From Methylobacterium sp. J-076 (GTDB lineage Bacteria > Pseudomonadota > Alphaproteobacteria > Rhizobiales > Beijerinckiaceae), in assembly GCF_022829405.1 (NCBI RefSeq), contig NZ_JAKSXW010000133.1, positions 124,001 to 188,000 of the forward strand: 64,000 nucleotides of DNA. The letters run 5' to 3'. The notes beneath the pieces are model-generated. The model saw only the letters and a list, made by a program, of their open reading frames with translations, was not told the origin of the DNA and did not search any database. How positions within the stretch are numbered: position 1 is the first letter of the stretch; each line of letters starts with the position of its first letter. Made by a program: the position numbers and the translations under genes. This document shows positions 16,596 through 25,456 of this stretch, piece by piece.

Positions 16596-16633
16596 CGCGC
16601 CCCCTCCCCCGGCGGACCGGGAGAGGGGGCGCG
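16596..16633. terminator. bidirectional terminator-like stem-loop
   Basis: CGCGCCCCCTC and GAGGGGGCGCG form a perfect 11-bp stem with a 16-nt loop between the ends of two convergent genes. There is no clear U-tract, so rho-independent function is uncertain. Confidence 0.5.
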
Positions 16634-16651
16634 TGTGGAACAGGGAACCGA

Positions 16652-17263
16652 TCAGGCGTGGTGTTCGGCCTGCTCTTCCTCGTCGATCATCTCACCCTGC
16701 AGGAGCTTGAGCGGTGCCCTGTGGTAGAGCTTGATGTCGTGGAAGGGGTCCGTGAGGATCTTGGTCGCCCAGACGATGCCGGTCTTCGGGCTCTGCTGGA
16801 TGCAGAGCTGGCCGACGCGGAACAGGAGGCCGCCGATGGCGAGCCACAGCCAGATCCAGCCGACATTGTGGATCACGCCGGAGAGGTCCGGCGCCGGGGT
16901 GAGCAGGCCGAAGAAACTCGGATCCCAGTAGAGCGGGGCGGGCGACAGCACCCAGATCGACAGCAGCACGACCTTGCGCTGCAGGTTGTAGCCGACCTTG
17001 ATCTCTTCCTTGTGCTCGTGGGTGGCGTGGTTGACGTGGTCGTAGCCCTTCGGCTCGAAGAACAGGTGGCCCGCCTGCCGGCTGGTCATCGCCAGGAGCC
17101 AGCCGACCAGGGCGGCCTTCGCCGGGTCCATGAAGGCCAGCACGTAGGCCACCAGGAAGCAGATGGCGCTGACCATATGCAGGCTCTGGTTGATCAGGTT
17201 GTGGTGGTAGTAGCGATGGTCGTCCCAGCGCTGGATGCGCAGCGCCTCCCGGAAACTGGCCAT
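16652..17263 (-). CDS. conserved membrane protein next to pmtA, resembling Mpo1/DUF962 proteins
   Basis: I do not recognise this protein with certainty. The 203 residues contain about four hydrophobic segments (near 27-45, 50-65, 105-120 and 145-162). The pattern HNLINQSLHMVS followed by SRQAGHLFFEP resembles conserved His motifs of Mpo1/YGL010w-type (DUF962) membrane proteins, and further His residues follow (YDHVNHATHEH), suggesting a metal site. The C-terminus is acidic. ATG 17263 is preceded by GGAG. It lies about 50 bp downstream of pmtA on the same strand, so a role in lipid metabolism is plausible but inferred. Confidence 0.7.
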   Translation of the reverse strand: MASFREALRIQRWDDHRYYHHNLINQSLHMVSAICFLVAYVLAFMDPAKAALVGWLLAMTSRQAGHLFFEPKGYDHVNHATHEHKEEIKVGYNLQRKVVLLSIWVLSPAPLYWDPSFFGLLTPAPDLSGVIHNVGWIWLWLAIGGLLFRVGQLCIQQSPKTGIVWATKILTDPFHDIKLYHRAPLKLLQGEMIDEEEQAEHHA

Positions 17264-17310
17264 GGGTCGAAACTCCGTGTCGTCGCGGCGATGGGGGCGG
17301 GGCGGCCGGG

Positions 17311-17997
17311 TCAGGCCGTCTTGCGCATGCGGATGAGGGAGAAGTGCCCGAGCGGGGGCAGCGCGCGCCGCTCCACGATCTCGATGCCGGGCGCCGAGGC
17401 GGCCCAGTCCGTGTAGCGCGCCCACGGGAACTCCGTGCGCCAGCCGAGGCGGCCGGTGATGGGGGCGAGGGCGTGCTCGATCGCCCGGCGCAGGCCGCGC
17501 TCGGCACCGATGCGGCTGGTGATGATGATCTCGCCGCCGGGCCGCAGCACGCGGGCGAACTCGTGGAGGGCGACCTCCGGGTTCGGGACCGCGGTGACGA
17601 CGTACTGCGCCACCACCACGTCGAAGGATGCGTCGGGCAGTTCGAGCCGCTCGGCGTCCATCACGGCGAGGCGCTCGACGTTGCGCAGGCCGAGCCGCTT
17701 CACGCGGGCCTGCGCCTTCTCCAGCATGGGCGCGGAGATATCGATGCCCATGACGCTGCGGGAGCGGGCGTAGGCCGGCAGCGAGAGGCCGGTGCCGACG
17801 CCCACTTCGAGCACCCGGCCGCCGATGCGCTCCGCCGCCGTGGCGGCGAGGCTGCGCCCGCGGGCAAAGACCGGCCCGAAGACGAAATCGTAGACGGGCG
17901 CCCAGCGCCCGTAGGCCCGCGCGACCCCGTCACGGTCGAGGGCCGCGCCGGACGCGCCCGTCCGGGCGGAATCCCGGCTGTCCAATCCGATGGCCAA
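17311..17997 (-). CDS. pmtA: phosphatidylethanolamine N-methyltransferase
   Basis: PmtA methylates phosphatidylethanolamine stepwise with SAM to make phosphatidylcholine. The N-terminal YGRWAPVYDFVFGPVFARGR segment and SAM motif LEVGVGTGLSLP are those of Rhodobacter-type PmtA, and the C-terminal PPLGHFSLIRM is also conserved. The start appears to be TTG at 17997, with GGAAGG about 12 bp upstream; the 228-residue length is slightly above the usual ~205, so an internal start is possible. It is likely cotranscribed with the downstream membrane protein. Confidence 0.9.
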   Translation of the reverse strand: MAIGLDSRDSARTGASGAALDRDGVARAYGRWAPVYDFVFGPVFARGRSLAATAAERIGGRVLEVGVGTGLSLPAYARSRSVMGIDISAPMLEKAQARVKRLGLRNVERLAVMDAERLELPDASFDVVVAQYVVTAVPNPEVALHEFARVLRPGGEIIITSRIGAERGLRRAIEHALAPITGRLGWRTEFPWARYTDWAASAPGIEIVERRALPPLGHFSLIRMRKTA

Positions 17998-18426
17998 GTC
18001 TTGAAACCTTCCCTCAGGCGCTGGCGTCCGGCTTCGGGCCCACCCGCCGCGCGGATGCCGGCGCCGTGTCCCCGGATGGCGAAGCCGGCATGAGGTGTAT
18101 GGTTGATTTTTGAATTTTCTGTGACACCGTGCACGACACGCCCACTATTGGATCGCGCGTTGCAAGTTTCGCTGAGCCGGCTCACTGAAAAGATGGGAGA
18201 TCGACCGACCATCCCACCCGTCGAATGACCCCACTCGACAAACGAATGCAGCGCGAAAGCCGGCAAAATACTTGAGAGCCCGGCCGATGGCACGGACTGA
18301 CACCTGAGCATCTGCAGCGTTTTGTGCCGACCTTGGATCAGGCGTTCCCGCGCCTCGGTGCCGCTCCCCTCCCCCCTTGCGGGGAGGGGTGGGGGTGGTG
18401 CCGGAGAGGGCGCGGCGGCGCGGGCC
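17998..18426. other. 429-bp intergenic spacer, probable pmtA promoter region
   Basis: No gene is supported. An AT-richer patch at about 18100-18125 lies 100-130 bp upstream of pmtA and is the most likely promoter area, though no clear -35/-10 pair stands out. A family B hairpin (18364-18390) sits near the yhaN stop and could terminate that transcript. Confidence 0.6.
18364..18390. repeat. family B C-run/G-run hairpin after yhaN
   Basis: CCCCTCCCC, a short spacer containing TTGC, then GGGGAGGGG. It is located about 40 bp after the yhaN stop (minus strand). Confidence 0.6.
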
Positions 18427-21400
18427 CTACAGCGTCAGCACGTCCACGGCGGAGCCGAGCCGCGCGGCGGCGATGTCGGCGACGTGGCGGTGGTGGGTGA
18501 ACAGGATCGGCTGCACCGAGCCGCCGATCTCGGCCAGGGTTTCGAGGCCGTGCGCGGTGCGGGCGTCGTCGAAGGTCGAGAACAGGTCGTCGCCGACGAA
18601 GGGCGCCGGCTCGGCCCGGCCGGCATAGTCTTCGAGATGCGCGAGGCGCAGGGCGAGATAGAGCTGGTCCCGGGTGCCCTCGCTCATCGCCTCGATGGAA
18701 ACGAGGCCGCCGCCGGCCGGGCCGGAGGCGCGCCGGCCCACGAGCCGGGGCGTGTCCGCCTCGTCGTAGCTCTGAGCGAGCCCTTCGAAGCCGCCGCCGG
18801 TCAGGCGCTGGAACAGGGTCCCGGCGCGGGCGAGCATCGGGTCCTGCTGGCCCGCCCGGTGCTTGGCCACCGCCGCGCCGAGCATCAGCCCGGCGAGGCG
18901 CAACACCGCCCAGGAGCGCGCGGCCTCCTGCATCTGCGCCTCGGCGCCCTTGCGCTCGGCCAGCGCCAGCTCGGCCCCCGTGCCGCCTTCCAGCTCGGCC
19001 CGGCGGCCGATGTCCCGCTCGCGGTCGGAATAGACGACCCTGCTGCGGTCCTCGACCTCCTCGGCCTCGGCGGCGAGCGCCGCCAGACCGGCTTCGATGG
19101 CCTCGGGCGGCGTCTCGGCGAGGCCGGCGCGCAGCTCCGCCTCCGGCAGGCCGTCGCCCGCGACGGCGAGGCCCCGCATCCGCAACCGGGCGAGGTCCGC
19201 CCGAAGCCGCTCCCGGGCATCGAGCCTCCCGTGGAGGGAGACGAGTTCGTCCGGCGAGGCGCCCGCGGCCTCCGGCAGGCGCTCGCCGACCAGGGCGGCC
19301 AGCCGGCCTCGGGCCGCCTCGCCCCCCCGGGCGGCCTCGGCCGCGGCCTGCCCTGCGGCCTCCTGCAACCGGCACAGCTCGGTCCGGCGCACCGCCTCCG
19401 CCTGCGCCGCCTGCAGGCGGTTGTGCAGGGTACGGATGCCCGCGCCGGGCGTCATGTCGGCGAGGTCGGGGGCGAGGTCGGCCACCAGGGACGCCGCGGC
19501 GGACTGGAACAGGTCCCGATCCCGGATCAGGCCCTTCACCCGGCGGGTGAGGTCGGCGTGCTGCGCCAGGGCCTGTGGCACCTCCCGCCAGGCGGCCAGG
19601 GCCCCCTCCGCCTCCTCCAGTCCGGCGGTGGCGGGGAGCGCCAGGACGGTGACCGCCCCGGCCCACGCCTCCCGCCAGACGGCGCGCCGCGCCGCCGTCT
19701 CGGTGAGCGCCGCCTCCTGGCGCTCGGCCGCCTGCCGGGCAGCGCCGAGCCGGCCGATCGCCTCCCGCCCGGCCTCCCATCGGGTGGCGAGGGCGCGCAG
19801 GTGCCCCTCCAGCCCGTCGAGGAGTGCGGCGGGGTCGAGCCCCGGCAGCACCTCCATCCCGGCGCGGACGCAGAGGGCCGCCAGGGGCTCCCGCGCCGCC
19901 GCGATCTCGGCCGCGTAGCGGTCCCGGCTGATGCGCTCGTCGGCGAGGTCCTGCTCGGCGCCGATCACCGCCTGCGCCTCGGCCAGCCAGCGGGTCATCT
20001 CCACGGGCGGGCCGGGGCGGATGCCCGCCTCGCGCCACGCCTCCTGCCAGGCGGCCTCGCCCTCGGCGACGTCGGCCTCGCGGGCGGTCAGGGACTCCTC
20101 GTCCTCCGCCACCTCGGCGAGGGCCGCCGCGAGGCGGAGCTGGTCGGCGGCGTGGGCGGCGACCCGGGTCGCGTCGTCCGCACGGGCGTCGGCGAGGCGG
20201 TCGGCGGCCTCCACCGTCCGCTCGAAGGCGGCCACGGCGTCGGGGGAAGCCCCCGTGCCGGCGACCAGGGCATCGCGCAGGGGGGCGAAGGCCCCGGCCC
20301 GGGCGGCGCGCAGGGCGGCGAGGCGCTCCTGCGTCGCCACCGGCCCGGCGGCCTCGCGCTCGTCCAGGCGGGCGCGGATCTCCGCGACCCGGCGGCGGGC
20401 GGCGGCGAGGCGGTCGGCGACCCGCCCTCGCTCCCGCGCCGCCTCGTCCAGGAGGGCCTGGAACCGCCCGATGGCTTCGGCAGAGGGCAGCGGGGTCCGG
20501 GCCAGGGAGGCGGGGTCGGCGATGGCGGGGGAGAGGCGCCCGGCCCGGTCGCGCAGGAAGTCGACGGCCCGGCGAATCCCGTCCTCGAACTCCCGGTGCC
20601 GGGCGATGGTCTCGCGCAGGCGCCCGAACGGGCGCAGCATCTCGCGCAAGGGGGCGGGGTCGAGGACGGAGCCCGCAGCCTCGCCCTCGCGGATCAGCCG
20701 GTCGCGCTCGGCGCGGGCGGTCTCGGCCTCCCGCGTCACCTGGGTCTCGGCGGCGTCGAGGGCGCGGCCCTCGCGCACGAGGCGCTCGATCCCGGCCCGG
20801 GCGGCGTCGGTGGGCAGGATGTCGGCCAGCGCGTCGCGGCCCCGCACGCCGACCCTCGCGCAGAGCCGGTCGAGGGTCTGTTCGGCCCGCTCGGCCTCGC
20901 CGCGCAGCCGGGTGAGGTCGGTCCCGTCCTTCTCGAAGCGGCCGATGCCGCGGAAGGCCTCCAGGATCTCCTCGGTCCGCTCCGCGAGGGGCGCCACCTG
21001 CGGCAGGGCTTCCACCTCCGCCCGGGCGCGGGACAGGCTCGCCCCGGCGCGGGTGGAATCCGCCTCCGCCGCCCGGCATTCGGCCAGGACCTCGCCGAGG
21101 CGGGCGACCCAGGCGCCGTCCGCCTCGACGGCGAGGGGATCCTCCGCGAGGCGCGCCTCCAGGGCGTCGATCTCGGCGAGCACCGGCCCGGCCCGCTTCA
21201 GGCGCTCCAGCCGGGCGCGGGCGGCGGCGAGGCGGCCCCGTTCGGCGCGCAGCGCGTCGAGGTCCGCCCCCGCGGCGGCGATGGCCTCGTTGAGCTGGCG
21301 CCAGTCGGCGGTGGAGATCCCCGTCTCCCGCTCGGTCTTGCGGGAGTCCTGCCAGCGGTCGAGGGCTTGGTAGAAGGTCCGGTGCCCGGCCTTCCGGGGG

Positions 21401-21918
21401 GTGAAGATCGCCTCCGCCTCGCCGTCGAGCCGGGCCTGGAGTTCGGTCAGCCCGCGCAGGCCGGAGCCGGCGGCGAACAGGCTCGCCCCCACCTCGCCCT
21501 CGACATCGACCATCTCCCGCCCGCCCCGGCGCAGGGCCTCGGCGTCGAGGCCGAAGGCCCGGCAGAAGACCGGGCGGACGAGGCCGCCGAGGAAGGGGGC
21601 CAGCGCATCGTCCGGCAGGGGCGCCTCGTCGGCGTCGATCAGGGTGCGGGCGTTGCCCTTCCGGCGGCGGAAGGCGAGGCGCCGCCCGTCGGCCGATGCG
21701 ATCTCGGCGCCGATCCGCAGGAGCGGCATCTCGTGCTGGAAGGCGTAAGCCGTGGTCTTGCCGAACCCGAACAGCAGGTCGGTGACGGCCGAGAGCGCGG
21801 TGCTCTTGCCGGCCTCGTTGGCGCCGAGCACCACGTGGAGCCGCGCATCGGGCCGGAAGGCCAGCGTTCGGTCGGTGAAGGCTCCGTAGCGCTCGAGGTG
21901 GAGGCTCAGCAGGCGCAT
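18427..21918 (-). CDS. YhaN-like SMC/Rad50-type AAA ATPase
   Basis: This 1163-residue ATPase has the split layout of SbcC/Rad50 proteins. An N-terminal Walker A, GANEAGKST (residues 32-40), is followed by about 850 residues of Ala/Arg/Glu/Leu-rich coiled coil, then a C-terminal head with signature-like SIEAMSEGTRDQLYLALRLA, Walker B FVGDDLFSTFDD and FTHHRHV. The N-terminal MRLLSLHLERYGAFTDRTL matches YhaN. It follows the nuclease gene by two bases, so the pair probably forms one DNA-end-processing complex. A 1424-codon open frame on the opposite strand is a GC-rich shadow. Confidence 0.9.
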   Translation of the reverse strand: MRLLSLHLERYGAFTDRTLAFRPDARLHVVLGANEAGKSTALSAVTDLLFGFGKTTAYAFQHEMPLLRIGAEIASADGRRLAFRRRKGNARTLIDADEAPLPDDALAPFLGGLVRPVFCRAFGLDAEALRRGGREMVDVEGEVGASLFAAGSGLRGLTELQARLDGEAEAIFTPRKAGHRTFYQALDRWQDSRKTERETGISTADWRQLNEAIAAAGADLDALRAERGRLAAARARLERLKRAGPVLAEIDALEARLAEDPLAVEADGAWVARLGEVLAECRAAEADSTRAGASLSRARAEVEALPQVAPLAERTEEILEAFRGIGRFEKDGTDLTRLRGEAERAEQTLDRLCARVGVRGRDALADILPTDAARAGIERLVREGRALDAAETQVTREAETARAERDRLIREGEAAGSVLDPAPLREMLRPFGRLRETIARHREFEDGIRRAVDFLRDRAGRLSPAIADPASLARTPLPSAEAIGRFQALLDEAARERGRVADRLAAARRRVAEIRARLDEREAAGPVATQERLAALRAARAGAFAPLRDALVAGTGASPDAVAAFERTVEAADRLADARADDATRVAAHAADQLRLAAALAEVAEDEESLTAREADVAEGEAAWQEAWREAGIRPGPPVEMTRWLAEAQAVIGAEQDLADERISRDRYAAEIAAAREPLAALCVRAGMEVLPGLDPAALLDGLEGHLRALATRWEAGREAIGRLGAARQAAERQEAALTETAARRAVWREAWAGAVTVLALPATAGLEEAEGALAAWREVPQALAQHADLTRRVKGLIRDRDLFQSAAASLVADLAPDLADMTPGAGIRTLHNRLQAAQAEAVRRTELCRLQEAAGQAAAEAARGGEAARGRLAALVGERLPEAAGASPDELVSLHGRLDARERLRADLARLRMRGLAVAGDGLPEAELRAGLAETPPEAIEAGLAALAAEAEEVEDRSRVVYSDRERDIGRRAELEGGTGAELALAERKGAEAQMQEAARSWAVLRLAGLMLGAAVAKHRAGQQDPMLARAGTLFQRLTGGGFEGLAQSYDEADTPRLVGRRASGPAGGGLVSIEAMSEGTRDQLYLALRLAHLEDYAGRAEPAPFVGDDLFSTFDDARTAHGLETLAEIGGSVQPILFTHHRHVADIAAARLGSAVDVLTL

Positions 21919-21920
21919 CG

Positions 21921-23159
21921 TCAGCAGGCCCGGCCGGAGAGGCGGCCGAGGACCAGGGCCTGCGCCTCGGTGCAGAGGGCCTCGAACTCGGCCTCGATGC
22001 CGGCCTCCTCCGCGACGCCGGAGGGCATCTTGCGGACGATCTCGGCCAGCGCCGCCACGGCGCGCTCGCGGAACTCCGGTTCGCGCTCGAGGTCGGCGAG
22101 GAGGGCGGTGGGGTCGATGGCCGCCGTGGAGACCGCCTCCGCGGCGCGGGGGCGGCGGGTCTCGACCTTCAGGCGCTCCAGCCAGATCTCCTCGTGCACC
22201 CGGTGGGCCGCCGCCTGGACCTCGGCGGCGAGGTCGTCCCGGTCGGCGCAGAGACGGTCGTGGACGGCGCTCTCGCCGGTGAGGTGGACCCGCACCAGCA
22301 CGAGGCGCGAGGCGGCCACCGCCCCGAGGGGCCGCAGCGCCTCCTCCACCCGGGCATGGGCCGCCCCGATCTCCGTCACGCCCGAGAGATCGACGGAGAG
22401 GCGCTCGAACCGGGCGCGGTCGAAGATCAGCCGCTCGACCTCGCGCACCTGCGCATCCTCGACCGTCACGAGCACGGCCCCGCGGGGCCCGCATTCGCGC
22501 ACGCTCCGCCCCTGGAGGTTGCCGGGGAAGACGATCCACGGGTCGCGGGACAGTTCCTCGTATTCGTGGATGTGGCCGAGCGCCCAGTACGCGTAGCCCC
22601 GCCGGGCGAGGTCGGGCACCGAGCAGGGGGCGTAGGTGGCGTGGGCGGCGTAGCCGCTGCAGGAGGTGTGCAGCACGCCGAGGTTGAACCAGCCGGGCAT
22701 CGCGGCCGGGTAGGTCAGCGACAGGTTCTCCTCCACCGCCCGGTTGGGGAAGCTGCGCCCGTGGATGGCGACCTTCCACCCGTCGAGCGTGTGGGTCGTC
22801 GCCCGGTTCGAGGGGAAGACGTGGACCGAGGGCGGCAGGGTGATCGAGCGGGTGATGACGCTCTCGGCATCGTGGTTGCCGCGCACCATGACGACGGGGA
22901 TGCCGGCCCGGTCGAGGCGCCCGACCTGCCGGGCGAAGAACAGGCCGATGGAGGCGTCCGCCCAGTCGCCGTCGTAGATGTCCCCGGCCACCACGACGAA
23001 GGCCACCGCCTTGTCGATGGCGAAGGTCACGAGGTCCTCGAACGCCCGGCGCCCGGCCGCGGCGAGGCGCCGGGCGAGGTCCGCATCCCGCCCGGCGAGG
23101 CCGGTCAGCGGACTGCCGAGGTGAAGGTCGGCGGCGTGGACGAACTGGAAACGCGACAT
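21921..23159 (-). CDS. YhaO-like metallophosphoesterase (SbcD/Mre11 family)
   Basis: This predicted DNA nuclease is 412 residues long. All Mre11-type metal motifs are visible: HAADLHLGS (residues 8-16), AGDIYDGDW, RGNHDAES and LGHIHEYEE. The C-terminal half is an Ala/Glu-rich helical region, as in YhaO/SbcD. It is coupled to the downstream ATPase gene. The exact process is not known from sequence; double-strand-break end processing is the family expectation. Confidence 0.9.
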   Translation of the reverse strand: MSRFQFVHAADLHLGSPLTGLAGRDADLARRLAAAGRRAFEDLVTFAIDKAVAFVVVAGDIYDGDWADASIGLFFARQVGRLDRAGIPVVMVRGNHDAESVITRSITLPPSVHVFPSNRATTHTLDGWKVAIHGRSFPNRAVEENLSLTYPAAMPGWFNLGVLHTSCSGYAAHATYAPCSVPDLARRGYAYWALGHIHEYEELSRDPWIVFPGNLQGRSVRECGPRGAVLVTVEDAQVREVERLIFDRARFERLSVDLSGVTEIGAAHARVEEALRPLGAVAASRLVLVRVHLTGESAVHDRLCADRDDLAAEVQAAAHRVHEEIWLERLKVETRRPRAAEAVSTAAIDPTALLADLEREPEFRERAVAALAEIVRKMPSGVAEEAGIEAEFEALCTEAQALVLGRLSGRAC

Positions 23160-23351
23160 CCGGGTCCTGCGCAGGCGGCCGGTGTTCTTAGGACGTTCCG
23201 GTGCGGTGGCTCAAGGGAGCGGGCGCGCCGTCCACCGCCGCGTGTTTTTTCGGGGTCCGGCCCCACGCCGCTGAAACTTCCCGGCCCGTCCGGTCCGTAG
23301 AGGCTGACGACGCCCCCGTTTCGGATTGGGGCGCATCCCAAGGGAGCCACC

Positions 23352-23900
23352 ATGTCCAAGACGCTTCTCCGCCTCAGCCTCGCCCTCGGCCTCGCCGCCG
23401 CGGCCGGCCCGGCCCTCGCCAAGAACCCGATGGTCGGCGGCGCGCCGATGTACGCGAACAAGACCATCGTCGAGAACGCCGTGAACTCGAAGGACCACAC
23501 CACGCTGGTGGCCGCCGTGAAGGCCGCCGGCCTCGTGGACACCCTGTCGGGCCCCGGGCCGTTCACCGTCTTCGCGCCGACCAACGCCGCCTTCGCCAAG
23601 CTGCCGCCGGGCACCGTCGACACCCTGGTCCAGCCGCAGAACAAGGCGCAGCTCACCAGCATCCTCACCTATCACGTGGTGCCGGGCGTCTACACGGCCA
23701 AGGAGCTGATGGCCGCGGTGCGCCAGGGCGGCGGCCAGGCCGAGCTGAAGACCGTCCAGGGCGAGCCGCTCACGGTCACCACCAAGGGCAAGGCCGTGAT
23801 GGTCACCGATGCCAAGGGCAACACCGCCAAGGTCACGATCGCCAACGTGATGCAGTCGAACGGCGTGATCCACGTCATCAACACCGTGCTGATGCCCTGA
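23352..23900 (+). CDS. secreted fasciclin (FAS1) domain protein
   Basis: This 182-residue secreted protein has a signal peptide at 1-23 (cleavage after GPALA) and a single FAS1 domain with H1 motif FTVFAPTNAAF and H2-type ILTYHVVPG. FAS1 proteins mediate adhesion or surface interactions. It lies convergent to an ECF sigma/anti-sigma pair, an association also seen for mycobacterial sigK-rskA with MPT70/MPT83, so its transcription may depend on that sigma factor. The start has GGGAGCC just upstream. Confidence 0.92.
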   Translation: MSKTLLRLSLALGLAAAAGPALAKNPMVGGAPMYANKTIVENAVNSKDHTTLVAAVKAAGLVDTLSGPGPFTVFAPTNAAFAKLPPGTVDTLVQPQNKAQLTSILTYHVVPGVYTAKELMAAVRQGGGQAELKTVQGEPLTVTTKGKAVMVTDAKGNTAKVTIANVMQSNGVIHVINTVLMP

Positions 23901-23944
23901 TTCCGACCCCCATCCGGACCGCCGCCGCCCGTCGGCGCGGTCCG

Positions 23945-23985
23945 GCGCTTCCCCTCTCCCCGCCCTGCGGGGGGAGGGCGCATCG
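23945..23985. repeat. family B hairpin after the fasciclin gene
   Basis: CCCCTCTCCCCGCCC, TGC, then GGGGGGAGGGCGC. It is the closest match to the copy inserted in phnJ and may help end transcription between the two convergent genes. Confidence 0.6.
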
Positions 23986-24087
23986 ACCCGTCAAAGCCCG
24001 ATCCCAGCCTCGTCGGCCCCCGGCTCGCAGGCTGCCGCCCTCCCGCGAAGACGGGGGGCCGCCGCGCCGGCTCGGCCGGCATCCGCC

Positions 24088-24810
24088 TCAGCGGGCGCGT
24101 CCCCCGTCGCGCACCAGCTTGCCCGAATAGATTACCGGCCCGGTGGGGGCGCCGGTGGGCGAGCCGCCCTTCGGCTCCACCGACACCGCGAGGCTCGCCC
24201 CCTCGGCCCCCGCCCGGAGGGCGGGCGGGACGGGCAGCCGGGCGCCCGCATCGGTGACGAGGCCGAGGGAGCGGGGCGCTGCCCCCGCGCCCACGTACCA
24301 GAGCTCCAGGCTGCGGTCCGGCGGCGCCTCCGCGGCGAGGCTGCGCACCTGCACCATCCCGGACCCGAGATCGACGCGCACGATAAGCGCCGGGAGCGCC
24401 CCGCCCCGGTCGACCACGGCGAGGTACTGCGTTCCCTCGGCGGCCGGGCGCGGCCCGGCGGCGATCCACAGGGCGAGCCCCGCCGCCAGCGCGCCCGCCA
24501 TCCCCGCCGCGAGGCGCCAGCGCCGCAGCCCACGCTCCAGACGGACGATGCGGGCGCCGCCCGCCGCGTCCGGCCGCCGGCCGATCCGCGCCGCGATGGC
24601 CGCCCAGTTTCCCGGATCGGGCGTCGCCGCGGGGATCGCGCCGGCGAGCGGGGAAAGCCGCGCCTCCCACGCCGACACCGCGGCGCGCAGGCCCGCCTCC
24701 CGCTCCAGCGCGTGGGCGAAGGCCGCCCGCTCGTCCTCCGGCAGGGTGCCGAGCACGTACTCGCCGGCCGCGCCGTCGGGGTCGTCGGCCCAGGGCTGCG
24801 GGGTGCTCAT
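24088..24810 (-). CDS. anti-sigma factor, RskA-like
   Basis: This 240-residue membrane anti-sigma factor has an N-terminal zinc-less anti-sigma domain (AGEYVLGTLPEDERAAFAHALERE, given in part: GEYVLGTLPEDERAAF), one membrane helix near residues 97-115 (LAAGMAGALAAGLALWIAAG) and a C-terminal RskA-type domain with LELWYVG and SVEPKGGSPTG. The ATG overlaps the sigma gene stop as ATGA. It presumably sequesters the sigma factor at the membrane until an extracytoplasmic signal appears. Confidence 0.88.
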   Translation of the reverse strand: MSTPQPWADDPDGAAGEYVLGTLPEDERAAFAHALEREAGLRAAVSAWEARLSPLAGAIPAATPDPGNWAAIAARIGRRPDAAGGARIVRLERGLRRWRLAAGMAGALAAGLALWIAAGPRPAAEGTQYLAVVDRGGALPALIVRVDLGSGMVQVRSLAAEAPPDRSLELWYVGAGAAPRSLGLVTDAGARLPVPPALRAGAEGASLAVSVEPKGGSPTGAPTGPVIYSGKLVRDGGRAR

Positions 24811-25358
24811 GCCGCCTCCAGGCAGCCGCGCAGGCTGATCAGCCCCCGGCGCAGCCACGTCTTCACGGTGTTCACCGGGCAACCGTAACGGGCGGCCAGC
24901 TCCTCGCGGGACCAGCCCTCGCAATAGGCGAGCACGATGCATTCGCGCTGGGGCGCTTCCACCGCGCCGAGGCAATGGCTGAGGGCATCCCGCCGGGCGA
25001 GGTCGGCCTCGTCGTCGCGGGTGTCGGCCAAGCGCTCCAGCCAGCCCTCCTCGGTCTGCGTCAGGCGGGAGGACCTGTCCTGCCGCAGCCGGTCGATCGC
25101 CCGGTGCCGGGCGATGGCGACGAGCCAGACGTGGGGGGCGCCGGCCCGCGGATCGTAGCTCCCTGCCCGCTGCCAGATGCTCACGAAGACCTCCTGCAGC
25201 GCATCGTCCGCCGCCGCCCGATCCCGAAGGATACGGAGGATGATCCCGAGAAGTTTCGGAGCCATCGCCTCGTAGAGGGCGCGGAGTGCGGCGTCGTCGC
25301 CGCGGGCGACGGCCCCGATCAGCCGGGCAAGTTCCCCATCGCGCTGGGCGCTTCCCAC
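24807..25358 (-). CDS. ECF-type RNA polymerase sigma factor, SigK/ECF19-like
   Basis: This 183-residue ECF sigma factor has region 2 (LYEAMAPKLLGIILRILRD, DALQEVFVSIWQRA) and region 4 (ECIVLAYCEGWSREELA, CPVNTVKTWLRRGL). The start is assigned to GTG 25358 with a G-rich ribosome site just upstream; an open frame continuing upstream is an extension into the preceding intergenic region and the nodT-type gene on another frame. It is cotranscribed with the anti-sigma gene. Confidence 0.88.
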   Translation of the reverse strand: MGSAQRDGELARLIGAVARGDDAALRALYEAMAPKLLGIILRILRDRAAADDALQEVFVSIWQRAGSYDPRAGAPHVWLVAIARHRAIDRLRQDRSSRLTQTEEGWLERLADTRDDEADLARRDALSHCLGAVEAPQRECIVLAYCEGWSREELAARYGCPVNTVKTWLRRGLISLRGCLEAA

Positions 25359-25456
25359 GGCACCGTCCCCCCGTCCTTCGGCCGCGTCTTCCGCGTCGGC
25401 CGGGCCGACACCGCCTCTACCATATCCCGGGCCGTCCCGCGCCGGAGGCCGGCTCC

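Larger units (their letters stand above)
16283..16651. other. 369-bp intergenic spacer with repeats and a terminator-like stem
   Basis: The gap lies between two convergent genes. It holds a C-run/G-run hairpin (about 16386-16425), a family A element (16460-16552) and an 11-bp perfect stem (16596-16633). No coding signal was seen. Confidence 0.7.

Noticed and set aside
18322-22596. A 1424-codon open frame on the plus strand opposite yhaN/yhaO
   Set aside because: High GC leaves antisense frames open; the translation is Gly/Arg/Pro/Glu-rich without family features, whereas the minus strand encodes clear ATPase and nuclease motifs.
25359-25456. ECF autoregulatory promoter upstream of the sigma gene
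   Set aside because: No match to the TGAAAC-type element seen near the fasciclin gene; cannot be supported.
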